Under the pieces are notes generated by a model that was not told the origin of the DNA, made no database searches, and saw nothing but the letters and a program-made list of their open reading frames with translations. A stretch of 14,159 nt of DNA from an uncultured Eubacteriales bacterium (GTDB lineage Bacteria; Bacillota; Clostridia; UBA1381; UMGS1253): the NCBI GenBank assembly GCA_900550065.1, contig URQR01000032.1, positions 1 through 14,159 of the forward strand, in the 5' to 3' direction. Position numbers and translations under genes: made by a program. The first letter of the stretch is position 1, and each line of letters starts with the position of its first letter. This document shows, one piece after another, positions 5,829-11,543 of the stretch.

Positions 5829-6239
5829 ATGGTAATACGAACAGCGAACCGACAGGATATCGCGCTTTTGCATAAATACGATAAGTGGCTCAGCAAAGAA
5901 ATTATGGGCCATAAGCTTGACAGCCAAATGGTATATGCCGCTTATGAGGGGGAGGCGTTTGTGGGCTGGCTGCGCTACGGCCTATTTTGGGACAACACTC
6001 CTTTTATGTATATGCTGTATATTATGGAAGCATACAGAGGAAAGGGCTTTGGAAGGGCTCTGGTGGAGCATTGGGAAGCCGAAATGAAGAAGGCCGGGTA
6101 TGGGCTTGTTTTGACATCCTCATCCCAGACGGAGTATGCCCAGCATTTTTATGATGCGCTTGGCTATAAGGCGGTCGGCAGCTTTACATTGGGCAGCGAC
6201 CCGTTAGAGATTATATTTTCAAAAAATATCAAAACATAA
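5829..6239 (+). CDS. GNAT family N-acetyltransferase (small)
   Basis: This is a single-domain GNAT of 136 residues. It has the strand MLYIMEAYRG, the acetyl-CoA loop RGKGFGRAL (70-78), a TSSSQTEYAQHFYDALGYK segment (about 96-114) with the Tyr that often acts as general acid, and a final beta strand. ATG 5829 is preferred over GTG 5820, because the GTG lies within GGGTGAG (5818-5824), which is the likely ribosome site. Substrate unknown. It is the last gene of the operon and ends 9 bp before the terminator stem. Confidence 0.85.
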   Translation: MVIRTANRQDIALLHKYDKWLSKEIMGHKLDSQMVYAAYEGEAFVGWLRYGLFWDNTPFMYMLYIMEAYRGKGFGRALVEHWEAEMKKAGYGLVLTSSSQTEYAQHFYDALGYKAVGSFTLGSDPLEIIFSKNIKT

Positions 6240-6242
6240 TAA

Positions 6243-6271
6243 AAAAAATCCCGCAAATGCGGGATTTTTTT
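6243..6271. terminator. Bidirectional intrinsic terminator between the acetyltransferase operon and nfnB
   Basis: TCCCGC (6249-6254), loop AAAT and GCGGGA (6259-6264), extended by six A-T pairs on each side (6243-6248/6265-6270), give a 12-bp stem with U-runs in both directions. It abuts the nfnB stop codon (6270-6272), serving the two convergent operons with almost no spare DNA. Confidence 0.93.
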
Positions 6272-7658
6272 ATTTCGATTGAATATATTCATCAATGGCC
6301 GCCGCAGCGTTTTTCCCCGCGCCCATCGCAAGGATAACGGTTGCCGCGCCTGTGACCGCGTCGCCGCCGGCGTACACGCCTTTTTTGGTCGTCAGGCCGC
6401 TGTCGTCTTCTGCAATAATACAGCCGCGCTTGTTTGTCTCAAGGCCGCTCGTTGTATTCTTAATCAGCGGGTTCGGCGATGTACCAATCGACATAATAAC
6501 TGTATCGACATCAAGCACATGTTCCGAACCTTCGACCACGACGGGGCGCCGCCGTCCGGATTCGTCCGGCTCGCCAAGCTCCATTGTTACACATTCCATT
6601 CCCGTTACAAAATCGTTTTCGTCGCCGAGAATTTTGGTCGGGTTGTTGAGCGTTTTGAAGATGATACCCTCTTCTTCCGCGTGCTCAACCTCTTCTTTTC
6701 TCGCGGGCATCTCGTCCATAGAACGCCGGTATACGATATAGACGTTTTCCGCGCCGAGCCGCTTCGCGCAGCGCGCCGCGTCCATCGCAACGTTGCCGCC
6801 GCCGACAACTGCTACATTTTTCACCGTCTTGACCGGCGTTGCGCTGCCCTTTTTGTACGCTTTCATTAGGTTTACGCGCGTCAAAAACTCGTTTGCCGAG
6901 TATACGCCGTTGAGGTTTTCGCCCTCAATGTTCATAAAGCGCGGCAAGCCCGCGCCGGAGCCGATGAAAACAGCCTCGAAGCCGTCGTCGAACAGCTCGT
7001 CGACAGAAAGTACCTTACCAATCACCATGTTTGTCATAATTGTTACGCCAAGCTCGCGCAGGGTATCAATCTCCTTGCGGACAATTTCTTTCGGCAGACG
7101 AAATTCCGGAATCCCGTAAACGAGAACGCCGCCGGGCGTGTGAAGCGCCTCAAAAATTGTAACGTCATAACCCTTTTTCGCCAAATCGCCCGCACACGTC
7201 AGACCTGCCGGCCCCGCGCCGATCACCGCGACCTTATGGCCGTTTGGCTCCGGCTTTTTTGCCTCTGCCTCTGCGTGCTGCATGTGCCAGTCAGCGACAA
7301 AACGCTCTAACCGACCAATCGCAACCGGCTCGCCTTTGATACCGCGAACGCACTTACTCTCGCACTGGGTCTCCTGCGGACATACACGCCCGCAAACGGC
7401 GGGCAGCGAGCTCGATTTTGTCAAAATCTCGTACGCGCCCTCAAAATCCTCTTCCTTTATTTTAGCAATAAACGCCGGGATATCAATCGCAACCGGGCAG
7501 CCGCCGACGCATGGCTTGTGCTTACAGTTTAAGCAGCGGTTCGCTTCGTCAATCGCCTGTTCTTTTGTATAGCCGAGCGCAACCTCGGAAAAGTTTTTGT
7601 TGCGCACATCCGGCGCCTGTACCGGCATTTCGTTTTTCTTCAGTGACATATTAGGCAT
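6270..7658 (-). CDS. nfnB: NADPH-dependent glutamate synthase-like / NfnB subunit of NADH-dependent ferredoxin:NADP+ oxidoreductase
   Basis: The 462-residue protein has an N-terminal Cys-rich ferredoxin-like region (C42, C45, C50, C54; C89, C93, C99, C103) for two FeS clusters. An FAD-binding motif GAGPAG (147-152), an NADPH-binding motif GGGNVAMDAAR (286-296) with YRRS (310-313), and a C-terminal FAD segment GGDAVTGAATVILAMGAGK follow. Taken alone this is the small-subunit glutamate synthase family (GltA/GltD), but the partner next to it is NfnA-like and no large GltB subunit is present. This favours NfnB, the NADPH-side subunit of the flavin-based electron-bifurcating transhydrogenase. The start at 7658 follows a GGGGA site by 8 nt and overlaps the nfnA stop by 8 nt, implying coupled translation. 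Alternatives are homomeric glutamate synthase or sulfide dehydrogenase. Confidence 0.85.
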   Translation of the reverse strand: MPNMSLKKNEMPVQAPDVRNKNFSEVALGYTKEQAIDEANRCLNCKHKPCVGGCPVAIDIPAFIAKIKEEDFEGAYEILTKSSSLPAVCGRVCPQETQCESKCVRGIKGEPVAIGRLERFVADWHMQHAEAEAKKPEPNGHKVAVIGAGPAGLTCAGDLAKKGYDVTIFEALHTPGGVLVYGIPEFRLPKEIVRKEIDTLRELGVTIMTNMVIGKVLSVDELFDDGFEAVFIGSGAGLPRFMNIEGENLNGVYSANEFLTRVNLMKAYKKGSATPVKTVKNVAVVGGGNVAMDAARCAKRLGAENVYIVYRRSMDEMPARKEEVEHAEEEGIIFKTLNNPTKILGDENDFVTGMECVTMELGEPDESGRRRPVVVEGSEHVLDVDTVIMSIGTSPNPLIKNTTSGLETNKRGCIIAEDDSGLTTKKGVYAGGDAVTGAATVILAMGAGKNAAAAIDEYIQSK

Positions 7659-8502
7659 TGTGCCCGTCCCCTTTCTTTAAAAGGTTGCATGTTTCCTCAT
7701 AGCTGTGCCGCTCAAAGTCTTTATAGAACGTACCGCGCTTCATCATCAAATCAAAGTCGACCAAATGGCCGTCAAAGTCCGGCCCGTCGACGCACGCAAA
7801 CTTCGTCTCGCCGCCGACGCTTAGGCGGCAGCCGCCGCACATACCCGTCCCGTCAATCATAATCGGGTTCATGCTGACAACCGTTTTGATTCCGTACTCC
7901 TTTGTGAGCGCACAGACAAATTTCATCATAATCAGAGGGCCAATCGCAATGACCTCATCGTACTGCTCGCCGCTCTCGATAAGCGCACGTAATGCGTCGG
8001 TCACGAGTCCCTTTTCTCCGTAACTGCCGTCGTCGGTTACAATTTTGTATACATCGCTGACCGCCTTGAACTTTTCTTCTAAAATAACAAGGTCTTTATT
8101 GCGGAACCCAACGACCGAGTGTACCTCCGCGCCCTGCTCGTGCAGCTTTTTCGCCACCGGGTACGCGATTGCACAGCCGACGCCGCCGCCGATTACCGCC
8201 ACTTTTTTCAGTCCCTCTGTATGCGACGCCGTGCCGAGCGGGCCGACAAAGTCGCTGATAAACTCGCCTTCTTCTTTTGCATCGAGCTTTTTTGTCGTCG
8301 CGCCGACAATTTGGAAAATAATCGTCACGGTGCTGGCCTCACGGTCAAAGTCCGCCACAGTAAGCGGAATCCGCTCACCCTCCTCGTCGACACGCAGGAT
8401 GATAAACTGGCCCGCCTGCGCTTTTTTTGCGACATACGGCGCTTCAATTTCCATCAGCGTGACGGTGGGGTTGAGCCGTTCTTTCTTTTTAATTAGAAAC
8501 AT
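7651..8502 (-). CDS. nfnA: NfnA-type FAD/[2Fe-2S] subunit (ferredoxin-NADP+ reductase / dihydroorotate dehydrogenase electron-transfer family)
   Basis: The 283-residue protein has an FAD-binding RIPLTVAD-like motif (44-51), an NAD-binding VIGGGVGCA motif (103-111), and a C-terminal [2Fe-2S] site with C222, C225 and C237 plus D217 (IDGTGMCGGC...FACVDGPDFD). This Asp-plus-three-Cys arrangement is characteristic of NfnA/SudB. Paired with nfnB it would form the cytosolic complex that reversibly couples NADH and reduced ferredoxin to reduction of two NADP+. This supplies NADPH to a fermenter and can feed the NAD(P)H-dependent peroxide defence encoded nearby. An AAGGA site (complement 8513-8517) sits about 10 nt before the ATG. 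Promoter and 5' hairpin at 8596-8646. Confidence 0.87.
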   Translation of the reverse strand: MFLIKKKERLNPTVTLMEIEAPYVAKKAQAGQFIILRVDEEGERIPLTVADFDREASTVTIIFQIVGATTKKLDAKEEGEFISDFVGPLGTASHTEGLKKVAVIGGGVGCAIAYPVAKKLHEQGAEVHSVVGFRNKDLVILEEKFKAVSDVYKIVTDDGSYGEKGLVTDALRALIESGEQYDEVIAIGPLIMMKFVCALTKEYGIKTVVSMNPIMIDGTGMCGGCRLSVGGETKFACVDGPDFDGHLVDFDLMMKRGTFYKDFERHSYEETCNLLKKGDGHNA

Positions 8503-8595
8503 ACTGCATCGTTCCTTTACAATTTATTTGTCTGATATTTTTATCTCTGCAAAAGATTTGCACTTGCGTATTATTATAATAAATGTGGTACAAAG

Positions 8596-8613
8596 TGCGA
8601 GCCAAAGCTCGCA
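8596..8613 (-). repeat. Perfect hairpin just downstream of the nfnA promoter
   Basis: On the minus strand TGCGAGC (8613-8607), loop TTTG and GCTCGCA (8602-8596) form a 7-bp stem that begins 4 nt after the TATAAT of the nfnA promoter. It would lie at or near the 5' end of the transcript, with a further 94 nt of leader before the ATG. The arrangement parallels the hairpins at 3072 and 3206. Confidence 0.65.
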
Positions 8614-8617
8614 TATT

Positions 8618-8646
8618 ATTATACAATAAAAAGGCGGTTGGGACAA
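8618..8646 (-). promoter_or_regulatory. Sigma-A promoter of nfnAB
   Basis: Reading the minus strand, TTGTCC (8646-8641), a 17-bp spacer and TATAAT (8623-8618). The -35 hexamer lies in the loop and stem of the upstream operon's terminator. A second TATAAT-like sequence nearer the gene (8578-8573) has no -35 at proper spacing. Confidence 0.7.
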
Positions 8647-8654
8647 CCGTCTTT
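8625..8654 (-). terminator. Intrinsic terminator downstream of the small membrane protein gene
   Basis: An 11-bp stem (8630-8640 with 8644-8654, one G-T wobble, GGTTG/CAACC core, 3-nt loop) is followed on the minus strand by TTTTT. It lies about 110 nt past the stop of the 8763-9065 gene and overlaps the spacer and -35 of the nfnA promoter. Confidence 0.75.
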
Positions 8655-8762
8655 CTGATATTTTTTAATAAATTATGTAAAAAGTTTTTGTATAAACTGT
8701 ATAGCCGTGCCTGCGCTTCATTTTTTATGTGCTGGAAACAATGTGTTTTACGTCAAAGCGAA

Positions 8763-9065
8763 TTATTTTTTGCACATTTTCCGCAAGACAATAATCAGTA
8801 CACCGCCCGCAGGCGTAGTGACCGCAATCCAAAATACGTAGAGAAGAAAACCCAAAAATTCGTTTTGCGTAAAACAGCCTATTTTATTTAAAATCAACAG
8901 AACAAAACCTACGATTGTAAGTGTCGCAGCGATAATTGTTGGAAGAAACGCACACCAGTTTTTACGTCCGCTCAAAATTACCCATATACCTGTTACAATG
9001 CATAAAATAGCAGTAGTTATCAGGCTTGTACAAAGAATGCATGTGCCGTTATCCCAAAAGAGCAT
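8763..9065 (-). CDS. Small three-helix membrane protein of unknown function
   Basis: I do not recognise a family. The 100-residue product is strongly hydrophobic, with three predicted membrane helices (about 10-31, 37-59 and 70-94), short polar links (SGRKNW, NKIGCFTQNEF), a basic tail (RKMCKK) and six cysteines, several near the membrane faces. No signal-peptide cleavage motif is seen. Reality of the gene rests on a full AGGAGG ribosome site (complement 9075-9080) 9 nt before the ATG, and on its place 25 bp downstream of the AEC transporter with a terminator after it. It may be an accessory subunit of the transporter or an unrelated passenger. Confidence 0.75.
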   Translation of the reverse strand: MLFWDNGTCILCTSLITTAILCIVTGIWVILSGRKNWCAFLPTIIAATLTIVGFVLLILNKIGCFTQNEFLGFLLYVFWIAVTTPAGGVLIIVLRKMCKK

Positions 9066-9090
9066 GACGGTCTGCCTCCTACTCCTCTTT

Positions 9091-10029
9091 TTAGATGAAT
9101 GCCAGCGACTTTAACGTAAAGATAAACAAAAACATGGTGATAATAGAAAACGCTGACGTAAAGACAACAATCTGTGCGGCCAAGTCGCCGTCGCCGTCCA
9201 TCTGCTGCGCCATAGTATAAGACGACACCGCAGTCGGGGAGGCAAACATACTGAGCAGAGCGACAATCTGCGCGCCGCGAAACCCGAGCAGCGCACCGAT
9301 ACCGAGCACAATTGCCGGAAAAATTACGAGCCGGAGCGCAACGGCCCACGAAAGCGTTGGGATATTGCCCTTTACAGCGGTAAAGGTAAACGACCCGCCC
9401 AGCGCAATAAGTGCAAGCGGCGTTGCGACGCGCGATATGTCGCGTACGACACCCTCGGCAAAGTCAGGGATCTTAATCCCAAACAGTAAAAACAAAATTC
9501 CCAGTACAGAGGCGATAATCAGCGGGTTTGTAGCAATTCCCTTTAGGATTTTTACGGGGTTTGGTTTGCCGCCGCGAAATACCTCAAGGCAGATAACCGC
9601 CAGCACATTAAACACCGGCACGACCATCGCAATCGCCACGCTCGTCAGCCCCGCGCCGTTTTCTCCGAGCAGCAGCACCGTCACAGGAAGGCCGAACAGT
9701 ACAAAATTACTGCGGAATACCCCTTGGATAAATACGCCTCTGCGACTGTTTTCCTTGATAAAAAGCGGAACGGTCAAAAACAGGAGCAGTGCGACCGATA
9801 AGATGCAAACCAGCGCGTAGAGCAGGAACGGACCGTCGAAAGCCGTTGCGACGTCGGTTTTATAAATATTGTAAAAGAGTAAAACCGGCAAAAACACTTT
9901 AAAAACGAGCTTGTTGATGACGTTTAGGGAATGGTCGTCTACCATTTTGATGCGTTTTAATATGTAACCGAGCACAATCAGCGCAAAGATTGGGAATACG
10001 ACGCTCGCAGCGAGAATCAGACTGTCCAT
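9091..10029 (-). CDS. AEC family (auxin efflux carrier-like) transporter
   Basis: The 312-residue integral membrane protein has about ten hydrophobic helices in the two-half arrangement of the AEC / bile acid:sodium symporter-like fold. It shows the usual N-terminal PIFALIVLGYILKR, a RSNFVLFGLP motif (about residues 109-118) and a C-terminal SMFASPTAVSSYTMAQQMDGD segment, the most conserved part of bacterial AEC proteins. Bacterial members export or import small organic anions (malate, malonate and similar); the substrate here is unknown. A GGAGG site (complement 10036-10040) lies 6 nt before the ATG. It is followed by the small membrane protein gene in the same direction. A good promoter lies just upstream. 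Confidence 0.9.
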   Translation of the reverse strand: MDSLILAASVVFPIFALIVLGYILKRIKMVDDHSLNVINKLVFKVFLPVLLFYNIYKTDVATAFDGPFLLYALVCILSVALLLFLTVPLFIKENSRRGVFIQGVFRSNFVLFGLPVTVLLLGENGAGLTSVAIAMVVPVFNVLAVICLEVFRGGKPNPVKILKGIATNPLIIASVLGILFLLFGIKIPDFAEGVVRDISRVATPLALIALGGSFTFTAVKGNIPTLSWAVALRLVIFPAIVLGIGALLGFRGAQIVALLSMFASPTAVSSYTMAQQMDGDGDLAAQIVVFTSAFSIITMFLFIFTLKSLAFI

Positions 10030-10083
10030 GCAGTACCTCCATGAGCCCTATATTTACAGAGCCGCTATCAAATTCTTTTGTAT

Positions 10084-10112
10084 AGTATACTACATTGGAT
10101 ATAAAATAGCAA
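10084..10112 (-). promoter_or_regulatory. Sigma-A promoter of the AEC transporter operon
   Basis: On the minus strand TTGCTA (10112-10107), a 17-bp spacer and TATACT (10089-10084), 54 bp upstream of the start codon, within the short gap after the spoIIP stop. I see no terminator for spoIIP in this gap, so read-through from spoIIP is possible during sporulation. Confidence 0.75.
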
Positions 10113-10125
10113 GTATAGGCTTACG

Positions 10126-11328
10126 CTACTGAATTGTGCTTAGCACTTTTGCAATTGCTCGGCCGGTATATTTGGCGGTCACGAGCGCCTCGTCTAAGGT
10201 GTTGCCGTCCGTGCCAACCTCAATAATCATAGAGCCGGGCGTGGCGTGCTGGTTGTAGCGTTCCTTCACGAGATGAAGCGGGCGGGCGAGCCCCTTGTAC
10301 TCCGTTGTCAGCACGTCCTGAATCCGAAGCCCGAGCTTTAAATTTTCCTTCCAGTTTGGGTGCGGAAGCCCACCCTCGCTGCTGCCGCACAAAACCATCA
10401 CCTGCGCGGCCTTTTCGGCGCCGATATCGGCACTCACCTTATACTTTGTGCCGTCCTGTGCCGTCATACCGTCGCGGTGTACGTCGAGCACAACCTGAAT
10501 AGAGGGATATTGGGCGAGATACGATTCGATTACGCCGAGCGTTTTTTTGTAAGAACCATTGTAGGAGGGATAGTCATTGATAGACGTATCATGAATGACG
10601 TTTATGCCCGCGGCCTGCAGTTCGGCGGCAATCCCGTCCCCAACGCGCACAACGTTAAAATTTTTGTCCTGTGTGCGCGTGCTTTCGTCGGGTGAGTAGG
10701 AGTATTGGCCCGACGGCGTATAGCTTTCGGTTGTGTGTGTATGAACAATCAGCACGAGCGGCCCGTCCTGCTTTTTGAGCGTGAGCGGCTCTGCAAGCAG
10801 TCCGCTTATATCAATGTTAAAATTCGTTTCGTTATTGACGTATATTGACTTGTTCGCGCCGGTATTTGCTACGCCGCCCACGACGCTGCTCGTTTCCACA
10901 ATTGGGTAGCGTTCGCCGTCGCCGCCGCTGTTGTCCGGCGTGGGGGCGGGGGGCGTCTGTGCCTGTGCGTTTTTGTTGGTCTGTGCGTCGGCGGCCTGTG
11001 CGTTTGCAATCTTTAAAGCGCCGAGCTGGCTGTAGAGAATTGTTTTTGGGTCGGCGATGTCAAAGCCGATCAGCGCGCTGACAAAATTTTTCGCCAGTTT
11101 TTGCTGCGCGCCGCTGTCGCCGAGCGCGGGTATGATGTTTTCAAAGGCCGCGTGTGCGAGGGTGTTTTGTTCGTCGGAAACAGATAGATGGGAAAACAAA
11201 AAGCCGGCGCAGGAAATTGCCCCATATACGAGTAGCACGGCGGCGGAGAGGATTGAAAGCAGAGACGACAGACTCGATTTATCGACAACGATTGTTTTAA
11301 AAGGATGCATCGTTTTATTTTTGCGCAT
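10126..11328 (-). CDS. spoIIP: Stage II sporulation protein P (peptidoglycan amidase/endopeptidase)
   Basis: The 400-residue protein (401 in B. subtilis) has a short basic N-terminus, one membrane anchor (about 22-46), a low-complexity Ala/Gln/Pro linker (about 105-140) and the SpoIIP catalytic domain (about 188-398). Candidate zinc and catalytic residues are visible: the HTHTTESY cluster (H196, H198, E201), DVHRDG (H284), H361 and E370 in the HATPGSMIIEVGTDGNT block. In sporulation SpoIIP works with SpoIID and SpoIIM at the septum, cleaving peptide stems and cross-links so the mother-cell membrane can engulf the forespore. The AAGGAG site (complement 11339-11344) lies 10 nt before the ATG. 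In Bacillus spoIIP follows gpr; gpr is not beside it here. Confidence 0.95.
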   Translation of the reverse strand: MRKNKTMHPFKTIVVDKSSLSSLLSILSAAVLLVYGAISCAGFLFSHLSVSDEQNTLAHAAFENIIPALGDSGAQQKLAKNFVSALIGFDIADPKTILYSQLGALKIANAQAADAQTNKNAQAQTPPAPTPDNSGGDGERYPIVETSSVVGGVANTGANKSIYVNNETNFNIDISGLLAEPLTLKKQDGPLVLIVHTHTTESYTPSGQYSYSPDESTRTQDKNFNVVRVGDGIAAELQAAGINVIHDTSINDYPSYNGSYKKTLGVIESYLAQYPSIQVVLDVHRDGMTAQDGTKYKVSADIGAEKAAQVMVLCGSSEGGLPHPNWKENLKLGLRIQDVLTTEYKGLARPLHLVKERYNQHATPGSMIIEVGTDGNTLDEALVTAKYTGRAIAKVLSTIQ

Positions 11329-11397
11329 GTATCTTTCTCTCCTTACGGGTATTTTTCCAATGGCTTCTTAATTGTAAAAAGCATGTCTTATTGCTTA

Positions 11398-11426
11398 TTT
11401 ATATTCATTTGCTGTAAAAAATATGC
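11398..11426 (-). promoter_or_regulatory. Candidate sigma-E promoter of spoIIP
   Basis: On the minus strand GCATATT (11426-11420) matches the sigma-E -35 pattern KMATATT fully. After a 14-nt spacer, AATATAAA (11405-11398) partly matches CATACANT. It is about 70 bp upstream of spoIIP, which is a mother-cell sigma-E gene in Bacillus. The -10 is imperfect. Confidence 0.45.
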
Positions 11427-11447
11427 CGCCTTCTTGGCGCGCGGGCG

Positions 11448-11469
11448 TATAATGCGCAATCGGCGTGCA
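11448..11469 (+). promoter_or_regulatory. Weak -10 candidate with adjoining imperfect hairpin upstream of the sugar nucleotidyltransferase
   Basis: TATAAT (11448-11453) is followed by an imperfect TGCGC/GTGCA stem (11453-11457/11465-11469, one wobble). No -35 is present at 16-18 bp, and there is no TG extension. Some promoter is needed for the divergent gene at 11544, and this is the best hexamer seen. Confidence 0.3.
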
Positions 11470-11543
11470 AATAATAACAGGGCATGAAAATGCCAGTATG
11501 TATCAAAAAGTATAAAATTGGACAGAAAGGTATGGTCATATCT

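Noticed and set aside
6270..7658. Calling the gene glutamate synthase (gltA/gltD) outright
   Set aside because: No GltB large subunit is adjacent, whereas an NfnA-type partner overlaps by 8 nt; the NfnB reading is better, though not proven.
8573..8578. Second TATAAT nearer nfnA as the main promoter
   Set aside because: No -35 at 16-18 bp; the AT-rich tract explains the match. TTGTCC-17-TATAAT at 8646-8618 is better.
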